A model generated the notes under the pieces. That model had not been told where the DNA came from, did no database searches, and saw nothing but the letters and a program-made list of their open reading frames with translations. Shown here one piece after another: positions 33,130 through 42,256 of a DNA stretch of 60,926 nucleotides. The DNA comes from an uncultured Lachnospiraceae bacterium (lineage in GTDB: Bacteria > Bacillota > Clostridia > Lachnospirales > Lachnospiraceae), in NCBI GenBank assembly GCA_944380185.1, contig CALWGV010000045.1, forward strand, positions 1-60,926. Direction: 5' to 3'. How positions within the stretch are numbered: the stretch's first letter is position 1; each line of letters starts with the position of its first letter. The position numbers and the translations under genes are program-made.

Positions 33130-34923
33130 TTACATCAAATGCTCTTTCAGGAAGGCAGCTACCTGGGGGTAGCAATCCAGTTTATTTTTGAGCTTGGTCA
33201 GGCCGTGGCCCTCATCGGGGTAGCGCAGATATTTGACAGCCACTCCTCTTTTCTCCAGGCTGGCGACGATCTGATCTGCCTCGCTGACCGGCACGCGGGG
33301 ATCATTGGCTCCGTGAATTACCATCAGCGGCGTCTCGATCTGATCCACTTTGTGAATCGGAGATACACGGCGCAGCGTCTCCCTGTCATGGGCAAGGCTG
33401 CCGTACTCGGACTCTCTGTGGGCGCGGCGATATTCGGCCGTATTCTCCAGGAAGGTTTCCAGATCGGACATGCCCACCGTATCGATGGCTGCCGCCCAGA
33501 GCTTCGGATAGTTGGTGATGCTGGCCAGAGTCATATAGCCGCCGTAGCTGGCGCCCATGACAGCAATGCTCTGCGGTCTCGCCACACCGGTATTGATCAG
33601 ATGCTCAACCAGGCAGGCCACATCGTGGACGCTGTCCAGACGTTTTTCCACATCGTCCAGATGGTGATATTTCTTGCCGTAGCCCACGCTGCCGCGGACG
33701 TTGGGAGCCACCACCGTAAATCCCTGACCGGCCAGATACTGGATCAGCGGTGAATACATCGGAAATTCCTGCCCTTCGGGACCGCCGTGGATTTCTAAAA
33801 CCACCGGGCCGGGCTTGCCGGCAGAACCGGGAGCCTGATACAGCCAGTACGGCACACGCAGACCGTCAAAAGAATGGAACTCGCACAGCTTCGGCTCCAC
33901 CAATTCGTCCTTGGCAATGCCCTCGATATGACTGTCGGTAACCGCATAGACGCTGTCTGCATCCAGATCGAGGATCCACAGCCCCACCGGACGGCTGCCG
34001 CTGGAGAAGGAGAACAAAAGCTTATGACCCGAAGGAGACCACTCCATGCCGGCATAGGTGTAGATAAAGCCCTTGGGAGTGCGGGGCGCCGAGATCAGAT
34101 TGCCGGTGTCCAGATCCATGATCTGGAACTCCCCATAGCCGTCGGCGTTGATTACCATGGCCAGATATTTGCCGTCATGGCTCAGGGCCACGGCGCTTAC
34201 GTCCCAGTCTGCGTGATAGACGTCGGAAAGCTTGCCGCTTGCCACGTCATAGTAAGCCACATACTCAAATTCACTGTTCTCATCGGTGGTGACAAAAAAT
34301 CCGCTGCTGTCCGGTTTCCAGGCTGTATCACCGTACTGGGCAAAGCTTCCCTCCGGATAGAGATCATGGCTCTCCCCTGTCTCCATATTGATGATGTACA
34401 TCCGATTGTCGGACATGCCCTTCAATTTATTGTAGAGCATGTATTTTCCGTCGGGGGAAACGCTGGCAGGGGTATTGTAGTTATCATGGTTTTCCAGCAC
34501 TGTCTCGATCCTGCCGGTCTCCATATTCATCTTGCAGATATCAAAACTTGCCTTGTTTCTCTGATTGCAGGAAAAATAAACGGTGTCGGAGGCAGCATTG
34601 GTGCCGCCCAGATAGAAACGGGAGCTGCCGTCGCGAGTCAAATCCACCGCCTCAGAGGCTCCGTCCTTCAGCAGATAAATCTGCTCCTGCTCATTGCCGC
34701 CCAGATCAGTGGCAAACAGCAGATCTTTGCCATTGGCCGCTGCCGCCAGACGCCAGATTCTCTCCTTATAGAAGGTGAGTTGTCTGGGCCTGCGATCCGA
34801 CAGAGAAATCTTCCAGATCTGATTTACACCGCTTTTGTCGCTTAAATAGGCGATCTCGTCCTCGCCGGTCCAGACACCGTTTTTGCTCTCCACCGCCATA
34901 TAATAATTTTTCAATTCTGCCAT
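33130..34923 (-). CDS. S9 family serine peptidase (acylaminoacyl/prolyl oligopeptidase type)
   Basis: A 597-residue cytoplasmic peptidase without a signal peptide. Residues about 1-330 form a WD-like beta-propeller that limits access to small peptides. The alpha/beta hydrolase domain has the nucleophile Ser459 in VMGASYGGYM, Asp541 in IHGANDPRVPVSEADQ and His573 in YPDEGHGLTK. The stretch VVLEIHGGPEGQ is the oxyanion-hole strand. It starts six bases after the M14 gene and lies in the operon of the peptide importer. It probably trims imported peptides. Confidence 0.93.
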   Translation of the reverse strand: MAELKNYYMAVESKNGVWTGEDEIAYLSDKSGVNQIWKISLSDRRPRQLTFYKERIWRLAAAANGKDLLFATDLGGNEQEQIYLLKDGASEAVDLTRDGSSRFYLGGTNAASDTVYFSCNQRNKASFDICKMNMETGRIETVLENHDNYNTPASVSPDGKYMLYNKLKGMSDNRMYIINMETGESHDLYPEGSFAQYGDTAWKPDSSGFFVTTDENSEFEYVAYYDVASGKLSDVYHADWDVSAVALSHDGKYLAMVINADGYGEFQIMDLDTGNLISAPRTPKGFIYTYAGMEWSPSGHKLLFSFSSGSRPVGLWILDLDADSVYAVTDSHIEGIAKDELVEPKLCEFHSFDGLRVPYWLYQAPGSAGKPGPVVLEIHGGPEGQEFPMYSPLIQYLAGQGFTVVAPNVRGSVGYGKKYHHLDDVEKRLDSVHDVACLVEHLINTGVARPQSIAVMGASYGGYMTLASITNYPKLWAAAIDTVGMSDLETFLENTAEYRRAHRESEYGSLAHDRETLRRVSPIHKVDQIETPLMVIHGANDPRVPVSEADQIVASLEKRGVAVKYLRYPDEGHGLTKLKNKLDCYPQVAAFLKEHLM

Positions 34924-34929
34924 TTCATG

Positions 34930-36306
34930 TCATGCCTCCTTTGGATTCAGGCAGTCCGCCACAATAAGTCCGCTCTCCAGCTGGATACTGACCAGCTTCT
35001 TGATGGGCGTCACCTCATAGTGGATGTCCTTCTCCGCTGCCTCCGCTCTCTTTGCAAATTCTTCTTCGCACTGATCATGGACCTTCTGCAAAAGCGCCTT
35101 TTCCTCCGGGCTGTGATCCTTGGCAAGCTCATGCTCGCAGGAGCGGATCGTCAGCGTCCACATAAAGAGACAGAAAAACTTGGGCAGATCCAGGTTGTCA
35201 AAAGCCTCCGACTCCTTGCAGGGGCCGGCATAATCTTCGCTGGTCTCGACAAAGGATTTCTCCGCCTCATAGTTCTTGAGTCCATGTTCCAGGGACAGCT
35301 CCACCATCTTGGCAAAGGGATTGTCTGCGGAGATCAGATGACGGATCTGATCGTAGTAGCTTCTTATTGTCTCGTAGTTGTCCCGGTTAAAGTCAAGCTT
35401 TTTGATCGCAGCCTCCCTGCGGGTAAAGGGCATCTCCCGGTCGCTCTGGATCCTTTCCTCAAAGAAATAGGGAAGCTCCGTCACCAGAGTCACCGTACCG
35501 TATTTGCCGGCATACCCGCCGCTGCTGCCGCCGGCGCTCATCAGGGTCTCCGGGGGAACATTGGCAAATTTCTCGTAATAATCATAGGTGTCCTTCTGAT
35601 CGATCAGCGGAAAGATAGCAGGGGCATAGGGGGTGATATAGTTGACCTCCGGCTCGCCCAGATGCAGAGGAATGTTCTGTCTGCGGCTGGCCTCGTGGAG
35701 CCGATCCCAAATCTGGGGCAGCTCCTTGGTCAGATACCAGTAGGTCCCGCCGAAGCCTGAATTATGCAGGGAATACATAAATGCAGGCTTCACCTCGTCG
35801 ATGATCTTCATCAGGGCCTGCGTCTCCGGAATCGGCTTGTCAAAGGTGTAGTTTTTATAGGAGAAGGGGAATGTCCACTCCGCCTGCTCGTAGCCGGCCG
35901 GCCGGAAATAATGCCGGGCATAGTTGGTCAGGGTAAAAGGACCCTTGAACCACTCCTCATTGAGCATGGTCCCGTCCACATCGATGCTCTTGATCATATA
36001 CCAGGTATAACCCAGATCCTCTCTGAGCGCATCGTCCTCTGCCAGAGCTCTGGACAGATACTCCAGCATCATGGTTCCCATAGGTTCATTGGGATGAGGG
36101 CAGCCGAACAGAAAAGCATTTTTGCTGCCGTTTCCGATCTTCAGGCAATAGATGGGATGTCCCTTGCGGGATTTACCTGCCTCAAAAATTGATACCACAT
36201 CGGGGTATTCCCTCGCCAGACGAAAAGTGCTTTCATCCAGCTCGGCCACCGTGAGAAACTCCTTATAATCCGGTACGTTTTCGATTAACTTGCTGAAATC
36301 TCTCAT
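34930..36306 (-). CDS. M14 family zinc carboxypeptidase
   Basis: A 458-residue metallopeptidase without a signal peptide. Zinc ligands are His71 and Glu74 in FGCPHPNEPMGTMML and His181 in YSLHNSGFGGTYW, matching the HxxE...H pattern of M14 carboxypeptidases. The long C-terminal part is helical and less typical. It lies 30 bases after the second transporter ATPase gene and six bases before the S9 peptidase gene. A cytoplasmic location next to an importer suggests it removes C-terminal residues, perhaps from peptides or peptidoglycan-derived peptides. Confidence 0.88.
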   Translation of the reverse strand: MRDFSKLIENVPDYKEFLTVAELDESTFRLAREYPDVVSIFEAGKSRKGHPIYCLKIGNGSKNAFLFGCPHPNEPMGTMMLEYLSRALAEDDALREDLGYTWYMIKSIDVDGTMLNEEWFKGPFTLTNYARHYFRPAGYEQAEWTFPFSYKNYTFDKPIPETQALMKIIDEVKPAFMYSLHNSGFGGTYWYLTKELPQIWDRLHEASRRQNIPLHLGEPEVNYITPYAPAIFPLIDQKDTYDYYEKFANVPPETLMSAGGSSGGYAGKYGTVTLVTELPYFFEERIQSDREMPFTRREAAIKKLDFNRDNYETIRSYYDQIRHLISADNPFAKMVELSLEHGLKNYEAEKSFVETSEDYAGPCKESEAFDNLDLPKFFCLFMWTLTIRSCEHELAKDHSPEEKALLQKVHDQCEEEFAKRAEAAEKDIHYEVTPIKKLVSIQLESGLIVADCLNPKEA

Positions 36307-36336
36307 ATTCTTCCCTCGTTTTTTCTGTTGGCATAT

Positions 36337-37368
36337 TTATTTCTCGCAGCATTTACAGCAGGACACCAGATGTCCGCCGCCGATATCGACGAGAGGCGGG
36401 TATTCTCTGCTGCACTGCTCCTCGGCACAATAACAGCGGGGAGCAAAATAGCAGCCGGGACCGGTATTGATGGGTGTAGGCGGCTCGCCCTGAATCTCGA
36501 TGGCCTCCCGTCTCTCCAGAGGATTCAGAGAGGCACAGTTGGAGATCAGCACCTTGGTATAAGGATGCTGAGGATTATGTAGCACCTCATCCGTAGGGCC
36601 CAGTTCCACGATGCGCCCCAGATACATCACGGCCACATGGTCGGAGATATAGCGGGTCGTGGCAATATCATGGCTGATGAAAACCAGCGCCGTGTTCTTC
36701 TCCTTGACCAGGCTTTCCAGCATATTGATAATGTCGGCGCGCACCGACACATCCAGCATCGATACCGGCTCGTCCGCCACCACAAAACTGGGATTTAACA
36801 GCATAGAGCGCAGAATGGCGATACGCTGCAGCTGTCCGCCGGACAGCTCATGGGTATGACGATCCAGATAATCCTTCGCCGGCGTCAGACCGCTCTTTTC
36901 CAGAATCTCCAGCATCAGATCCAGCCGCTCCTGCGGCGAAGCTCCGATGTTGTGGAGCTTCAGAGGCTCCATCAGGATTTTGCGCAGCGTGTAGCGGGGA
37001 TCAAAAGTATCAAAAGGATTCTGGAAAATCATCTGGCAGTTTCGCCGAAACTTCAGCGGATCTTTTTTCAGCAGTACGTCGCTGGGCTGGCCAAACAGGC
37101 GAATCTCACCGCTGGTGGGATCCTCCAGATGGATAAGGAGACGTCCCAGCGTGGATTTTCCGCAGCCGGACTCGCCGATGACGCCCAGAGTTTCTCCTCT
37201 CTTCAGGCTGAAACTGACTCCATCCACAGCTTTGATGTGCTGCCTGCGCTCTGTCTTGCCGTCCTTTTTCTGGACTTTCTTCTGGATGTACCACTTCTTT
37301 ACATTATTCAGCTGAATGACGTAATCTTCGCTTCCTTCAGCTGTAGTTCTATTTACTTCCAGACTCAT
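36337..37368 (-). CDS. Peptide ABC transporter ATPase (OppF/DppF type)
   Basis: A 343-residue ATPase. Walker A GVIGESGCGKSTLGRLL, signature HELSGGQLQRIAILRSM, Walker B SFVVADEPVSMLDVS and switch His in VFISHDIAT are present. The C-terminal oligopeptide/dipeptide domain contains the four-Cys motif CYFAPRCYCAEEQC, which in OppF/DppF proteins can bind an iron-sulfur cluster. The start at 37368 (MSLEVNRTTAEGSEDYVIQL) has GGAGGTG upstream. An insertion of Lys-rich residues follows the first strand. It pairs with the ATPase gene that ends five bases upstream. Confidence 0.94.
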   Translation of the reverse strand: MSLEVNRTTAEGSEDYVIQLNNVKKWYIQKKVQKKDGKTERRQHIKAVDGVSFSLKRGETLGVIGESGCGKSTLGRLLIHLEDPTSGEIRLFGQPSDVLLKKDPLKFRRNCQMIFQNPFDTFDPRYTLRKILMEPLKLHNIGASPQERLDLMLEILEKSGLTPAKDYLDRHTHELSGGQLQRIAILRSMLLNPSFVVADEPVSMLDVSVRADIINMLESLVKEKNTALVFISHDIATTRYISDHVAVMYLGRIVELGPTDEVLHNPQHPYTKVLISNCASLNPLERREAIEIQGEPPTPINTGPGCYFAPRCYCAEEQCSREYPPLVDIGGGHLVSCCKCCEK

Positions 37369-37373
37369 CGCGC

Positions 37374-38339
37374 TCACCTCCCATTCCTGTGGCAGGCCAC
37401 CTGCCATTCATGTTTGCCGTCTCCGGCCGCTTTGAGCTCCGGCATCTTGTTCCGGCACTCGTCGGTAGCATAGGGGCAGCGGGGAGCAAATACGCAGCCC
37501 TCCGGGCGCACGGACAGATCCGGCAGAGAGCCCGGAATTCCCCGCAGATCCGTCTTCTCTCCGTGGAAAGAAGGGAAGGATTTGAGCAGGCCCTGGGTAT
37601 AAGGATGTTTGGGATTTACCAGCACATCCTCCACATGACCCTTCTCCATGATTCTGCCGGCGTACATAACTACCACCTTATTGCAGGTGGAGGCCACCAC
37701 GGATACATCATGGGTGATCATCAGACGGGTCAGATGAAATTTCTCCTGCAGCTGCATGATTTCCCGGAGAATCTGGCTCTGCGTTACCACGTCCAAAGCA
37801 GTGGTCGCCTCGTCCAACACCAGAAGCTTGGGATTGAGAATCAGACTCAGCGCGATGGAAATCCTCTGCATCATGCCGCCGGACAGTTCGTGGGGATACA
37901 GTTCATACACCCGTTCCGACAGATTGACGATGCGGAAAAGTTCGTAGATTCTCTCGCGAATCTCCTGCTTGGACGCCTTGGGACGATGAATCAGATAGAC
38001 ATCTTCCATCTGTTTGCCGATCTTGTGTACCGGGCTTAGGGCATTCATGGACTTCTGAAAGACGACCGAAATTTCATTCCAGCGAACCTTTGACAGCTCA
38101 TCCTGAGACAAGGTCAAAAGATTTTTGCCTTCAAAGAGAGCCTCTCCCTCGGTTACTGCCGTCTTGGGCAGCAGCCGCAGTACGCCCATGGCGAGAGTGG
38201 ACTTGCCGGAACCGGACTCGCCCACGATACCCACCGCATCCTGGGATTCCAGGGTGATATCGGCGTCCTGGACGGCATAGACCGACTTGTCCTTCATCTT
38301 GTAGGTAATGTTTAAATTCTTGATCTCTAATAATGCCAT
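37374..38339 (-). CDS. Peptide ABC transporter ATPase (OppD/DppD type)
   Basis: A 321-residue ATPase that, with the OppF-like partner, powers the two permeases. Walker A is GIVGESGSGKSTLAMGVL, the signature is HELSGGMMQRISIALSL, Walker B is KLLVLDEATTALDV and the switch His is in LMITHDVSVV. The C-terminal domain has FAPRCPYATDECR, the oligopeptide-transport Cys motif. It is 13 bases downstream of the OppC-like gene. Confidence 0.95.
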   Translation of the reverse strand: MALLEIKNLNITYKMKDKSVYAVQDADITLESQDAVGIVGESGSGKSTLAMGVLRLLPKTAVTEGEALFEGKNLLTLSQDELSKVRWNEISVVFQKSMNALSPVHKIGKQMEDVYLIHRPKASKQEIRERIYELFRIVNLSERVYELYPHELSGGMMQRISIALSLILNPKLLVLDEATTALDVVTQSQILREIMQLQEKFHLTRLMITHDVSVVASTCNKVVVMYAGRIMEKGHVEDVLVNPKHPYTQGLLKSFPSFHGEKTDLRGIPGSLPDLSVRPEGCVFAPRCPYATDECRNKMPELKAAGDGKHEWQVACHRNGR

Positions 38340-38352
38340 CTGTCTCTCCTCC

Positions 38353-39198
38353 TTATTTATTGTTTTCCATCTTCGGAGAGATGAAGCGGTTCAGACCCTC
38401 GCCGATGAGGAAGAAGGTCAGAACGGTGATGACCACAAAGACGCCGGGAATAGCAGATATCCAGGGGGCCTTGGTCAGGTAGGTTTTGCCTGCGCTGATC
38501 ATCTGCCCCCAGCTGACGATATTGGGATCACCAAGCCCCAGGAAAGACAGACCAGCTTCCGTCAGAATGGCGCCGGAAATCTGCATGGTTGTGTTGGCGA
38601 TAATCGGGAAAATACCGTTGGGGATAATGTGTTTAAACATTATGCTCAGGCGGCTGACACCTATAGCCTGAGCCGATTTGACAAAGGTGCGCTGGCGCAG
38701 GGAAATGGCCTGGGCGCGCATTAGTCTGGCATTGCTGGGCCAGGAGGTCAGTCCAATGACGATCATCACGTAACGGATATCGCTGCCGTAAATGGCGACG
38801 ATGATCAAAATCAGGAAAAAGGACGGGGTCATGACAAAGATATTGATAAATTCTACGATGATCTTGTCCACCACGCCGCCGAAATAACCGGCAATACCGC
38901 CGATCAGCGTTCCCACGACAGCAGAAATGGAAGCGGCAATAACACCGATTTTTAATGAAGTCTGCGCTCCATAGAGAATCTGGCTGAAAATATCCCGGCC
39001 CAGGGCATCTGTGCCGAAGATAAAACCGTCAGTACCGGGCGCTACACGAATACTGTCATACAGGGCAAAGGGATCATGGGTGGCAAAAACAGGCGCTCCA
39101 ATAGCTCCGATCAGGAGAATTGCCAGAAGGATCAGACCGCTGCGCAGCTGAGAATTGCGTCTCAGTTCTTTGCCAAAAGCAGATAATTTTTTCTTCAT
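38353..39198 (-). CDS. Peptide ABC transporter permease (OppC/DppC type)
   Basis: A 281-residue membrane protein with six predicted helices. It begins with a basic cytoplasmic segment and the OppC N-terminal helix (GLILLAILLIGAIGAPVFAT). FIFGTDALGRDIFSQILYG is the family signature, and the ATPase-docking loop is in AQAIGVSRLSIMFKHIIPNG. It heterodimerises with the OppB-like permease whose gene ends 11 bases upstream. Confidence 0.95.
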   Translation of the reverse strand: MKKKLSAFGKELRRNSQLRSGLILLAILLIGAIGAPVFATHDPFALYDSIRVAPGTDGFIFGTDALGRDIFSQILYGAQTSLKIGVIAASISAVVGTLIGGIAGYFGGVVDKIIVEFINIFVMTPSFFLILIIVAIYGSDIRYVMIVIGLTSWPSNARLMRAQAISLRQRTFVKSAQAIGVSRLSIMFKHIIPNGIFPIIANTTMQISGAILTEAGLSFLGLGDPNIVSWGQMISAGKTYLTKAPWISAIPGVFVVITVLTFFLIGEGLNRFISPKMENNK

Positions 39199-39209
39199 AT
39201 GGCCTCCTC

Positions 39210-40175
39210 CTAGTCGTATTTGATGCGCGGATCAATCAGGCTGTACACTACATCCACCAAAATCATCATGACAGCCACCGTGATGGCCAGAATCAGATAG
39301 ATACCGGAAAGCACAGGATAATCGCGCTTGCCGATGGAGTCAAACAGCAGGCGTCCCATACCGGGCCAGGAGAACACCGTCTCGATATACACAGAGCCGG
39401 AAAGCAAAAACGCCAGGCTGGAACCCAGGATGGTAACGGTGGGGATCAACGCGTTTCGCAGTACATATTTATTGAAAATCTTTTTTTCCTTCATGCCGGT
39501 AGCCCGCAGAGTGGTGATGAAATCCTCCGACATGACCTGCAGCACCGAGGAACGAGCGATGCGGAAATAATAGGGGAACTGGATCAGCGCCAATGTGCCC
39601 ACCGGCAATATCATGTGCTGCATAACGTCAAGCACGTGCCGTATGCCTGTGTAATGTCCCCGCATGTTTTCCATGCCGGACGTAGGGAGTATCCCCAGCC
39701 AGGAGGCAAAAATCAGGATCAGCATCAGGCCCAGCCAGAAGCTGGGAGTGGCGTCAAACACATAGGAGACTGCGCAGAGAGCCTTATCGATCAGCTTGCC
39801 GTTTTTTCGCGCGCAGTATATACCCAGCAGTGTGCCGCCCAGCACGGCTATAGTGAGAGCTGACAGCGACAGAAGCAATGTGGGAACCACTTTTTCGGCA
39901 ATCAGATCGATAACCTGCTTCTGATTGACATAAGAAAAGCCGAAGTCTCCCCGCAGCACATTGCCGATATAGACGACAAACTGCTCGGGAATCGATTTAT
40001 CCAGTCCATACTGGGCCGTCAGCACAGCGATCTGATCCTCGTTGGGATCGTCAAGACCAGCCAAAATGCGGACCGGGTCACCCGGGGCACAGCGGATCAG
40101 CACGAAATTGATGCACACGGAGACCAGTACGATGACGATACCTGTCAGGACTCGCTTCAGAATGTATCGTTTCAC
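39210..40175 (-). CDS. Peptide ABC transporter permease (OppB/DppB type)
   Basis: A 321-residue membrane protein with six helices. MKRYILKRVLTGIVIVLVSV is the standard OppB start, with VLIRCAPGDPVRILAG after the first helix. The docking loop is RATGMKEKKIFNKYVLRNAL. A strong hairpin in the 94-base gap after the binding protein gene (40270-41922) separates it from that gene, so permease expression is probably lower than that of the binding protein. Confidence 0.95.
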   Translation of the reverse strand: MKRYILKRVLTGIVIVLVSVCINFVLIRCAPGDPVRILAGLDDPNEDQIAVLTAQYGLDKSIPEQFVVYIGNVLRGDFGFSYVNQKQVIDLIAEKVVPTLLLSLSALTIAVLGGTLLGIYCARKNGKLIDKALCAVSYVFDATPSFWLGLMLILIFASWLGILPTSGMENMRGHYTGIRHVLDVMQHMILPVGTLALIQFPYYFRIARSSVLQVMSEDFITTLRATGMKEKKIFNKYVLRNALIPTVTILGSSLAFLLSGSVYIETVFSWPGMGRLLFDSIGKRDYPVLSGIYLILAITVAVMMILVDVVYSLIDPRIKYD

Positions 40176-40204
40176 TCTATCATCCTCCTCTACAGACTAT
40201 CCGG

Positions 40205-40249
40205 GTGACAGAAAAAGTCCGACAGGAATCATCGGACTTTTTCTGTCAC
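40205..40249 (-). terminator. Intercistronic terminator-like hairpin between binding protein 2 and the permeases
   Basis: Two 18-base arms (GTGACAGAAAAAGTCCGA and its exact complement) flank a 9-base loop. The core GTCCGA/TCGGAC with CTTTTT works as an intrinsic terminator in either direction. Partial readthrough would set a high ratio of binding protein to permease. Confidence 0.85.
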
Positions 40250-40269
40250 TCTCTCAGCAGTTTATTTTT

Positions 40270-41922
40270 TTATTCTGCAGCAAAAGCCAGGTACGTGTAT
40301 TCACTGGAAGCCGCCAGCTCAGGCAGATCGTAAGGGCTGCCCAAGACATTGCTCGGGAAAGCATACTGGCCGCCGTTATCCAGCAGGAATACCATCGGAA
40401 CTTCCTCAGACATAATCTGCTGAATCTCGCTGTAGTAAGCTGCTCTCTGCGTTATATCTGTCTCCACATTGCTGAGTGCAAAGAGCTCATCGATTCTCTC
40501 ATTGCTGTAACCGCCGATATTGGTGGCGCCATCAGACTGAATACGTCCGGCCAGACCGGAAATATCAGGGCCCTGATAGCCAGCCAGCATGCTGACGGAG
40601 AAGTTCTTGTTCTGCTGCACCTTCTCGGTCCAGGCGGACATCTCCATCATATTGATGGTGATATCAATACCGGCCTCGGCCAGATTAGCCTTGACAATCT
40701 GGGCAATGTTAGCAAAGTTGCCGGATTCAAACACATCCATCGTGGTATGGATATAGTAGCCGTCCGCATCCGCCGTATAGCCGGCGGATTCCAGAAGGGC
40801 TCTCGCCTCCTCCACATTGCGGTCCGGAATCTTATAATTCTCATCCAGATAATCGGTCTGCAGAGGGGACACATAATACTCGGCTACAGCGCCGGCACCG
40901 CCCACGCGGTCAAAGATACCCTGACGGTCCACGGCCAGCTCTACCGCTCTGCGTACCTCCACTTTGCTGAAATCGGGATCGTCAAAATTGAAGGTGATGT
41001 AGGTGCGGTTCTGCGCCAGCTGCGTAAATACGCGGTAGTTGTCATCGTTGTCCAGCTCACCCACATTGGCAGACGGCAGAGAGGTGCCCATCACATCGAC
41101 CTCACCATTTAAGAATGCCTGGTACAGCGTATCCTGATCGGTGTAAATCGCAAAGATCAGCTCATCGGGATTGGGCTCGTCGCCCCAGAAATCCTCGTTC
41201 TTTACCAGAGTTACGCCCACGCCGGTCTCATAGGACTCAAATTTGAAGGGGCCTGTGCCCACAGGATTGGTGGTAGCCGCCTCACAGGTGGCCGGATCCT
41301 GACCTTCGTACAGATGCTGAGGCAGGATAAACAAACCATACCAGCCCAGTTTAGGGATAATGGTGATATCGGCAGATTTCAGATGGAAGACGACGGTGTT
41401 GTCATCGGGACACTCGATGGATTCCACAGACTCCAGGCTGCTGGATCTGTTCCAGCTCTCGGCAATAATAGTGTCATAGGTCCATTTCACATCGGCGGAG
41501 GTGAAATCTACGCCGTCGTGCCACTTAACGCCCTCTCTCAGATGGAAGGTCAGAGTCAGTCCGTCATCGGAAAACTCCCAGGACTCAGCCAGATCAGGAA
41601 TAACCGTGTCGTCAGTGGTCAGCTTGACCAACCGGTTAAACATATTCTGGGCAATGGGCCACAGATAATCGTCGGACAGATAGTCCGGGTTAAAGCTCTG
41701 GGGATCGCCGGTGGCGCCGATCACGAAAGTGCCGCCCTCCTGAACGGCCACGCCGCCATAAATGTCAGATGTGTCAACGGAGGAAGTCTCTCCTGCTGCA
41801 TTGGTCTCTCCCGCTGTACTATTTCCGGCAGCGGACGTCGTTTCGGTATTGCTGTCACTGCCGCAGGCTGCCAAAGACAGGAGCATAGCAAGTGTCAATA
41901 CCATCGCAAGAAACCTTTTCAT
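40270..41922 (-). CDS. Peptide-type ABC transporter binding lipoprotein (SBP family 5), copy 2
   Basis: A 550-residue lipoprotein, same length as its paralogue at 30642. The signal MKRFLAMVLTLAMLLSLAAC leads to the lipidated Cys20. A Ser/Thr/Asn-rich linker follows. The binding domain has GGTFVIGATGDPQSFNPDYL and EGVKWHDGVDFTSADVKWTY. Most differences from copy 1 are in the linker and in scattered ligand-domain residues. It is the first gene of the importer operon, followed by a hairpin and then the permease, ATPase and peptidase genes. AAAGGAG precedes the ATG. Confidence 0.95.
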   Translation of the reverse strand: MKRFLAMVLTLAMLLSLAACGSDSNTETTSAAGNSTAGETNAAGETSSVDTSDIYGGVAVQEGGTFVIGATGDPQSFNPDYLSDDYLWPIAQNMFNRLVKLTTDDTVIPDLAESWEFSDDGLTLTFHLREGVKWHDGVDFTSADVKWTYDTIIAESWNRSSSLESVESIECPDDNTVVFHLKSADITIIPKLGWYGLFILPQHLYEGQDPATCEAATTNPVGTGPFKFESYETGVGVTLVKNEDFWGDEPNPDELIFAIYTDQDTLYQAFLNGEVDVMGTSLPSANVGELDNDDNYRVFTQLAQNRTYITFNFDDPDFSKVEVRRAVELAVDRQGIFDRVGGAGAVAEYYVSPLQTDYLDENYKIPDRNVEEARALLESAGYTADADGYYIHTTMDVFESGNFANIAQIVKANLAEAGIDITINMMEMSAWTEKVQQNKNFSVSMLAGYQGPDISGLAGRIQSDGATNIGGYSNERIDELFALSNVETDITQRAAYYSEIQQIMSEEVPMVFLLDNGGQYAFPSNVLGSPYDLPELAASSEYTYLAFAAE

Positions 41923-42000
41923 AACTATTTCTCCTTTCGTATTTTGTGGGAGGACATTTTTCTCTGCATCGATGCGATACCATTGTACTGCTTCACTGTG

Positions 42001-42045
42001 TTAAGTTATCAGGCTGTAAAAACAGGCGCCTTGGCTGGCGCCCAT
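42001..42045 (-). promoter_or_regulatory. Leader with attenuator hairpin overlapping a 14-codon ORF (binding protein 2)
   Basis: The minus-strand mini-ORF 42045-42001 encodes MGASQGACFYSLIT. A stem GGCGCC / GGCGCC (42042-42025) lies within its first seven codons and is followed by TGTTTTTAC, an intrinsic terminator. GAAAGGCGA precedes the ATG. The sequence GGCGnATGGGCG is shared with the leader of copy 1. Translation of the mini-ORF would melt the stem, so coupling of translation and termination is plausible. Confidence 0.55.
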
Positions 42046-42090
42046 TCGCCTTTCAGTGCATTGTTGAGAATCATCCTCTGAATATTTAAT

Positions 42091-42119
42091 AGGATACCAG
42101 CTCATTTGCGATTTTGCAA
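42091..42119 (-). promoter_or_regulatory. Promoter of binding protein 2 and the importer operon
   Basis: Minus strand TTGCAA (42119-42114), 17 bases ending CTGG, TATCCT (42096-42091); the same boxes and spacing as at 32459-32487. The rest of the 41923-42256 gap upstream of the promoter is AT-rich with no recognised element. Confidence 0.8.
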
Positions 42120-42256
42120 GTGCTTTTTTTAAAGTTTTGCTGACTTTTTTTCAGATATTGCTTTTAAAATGCAAAAAAATCAAGAAATTTATGCGTATCT
42201 CGCTCTTTTTATTCCTTAACTTACTACTTTTATATAATGCTCTTCTCGTTTCCCTT

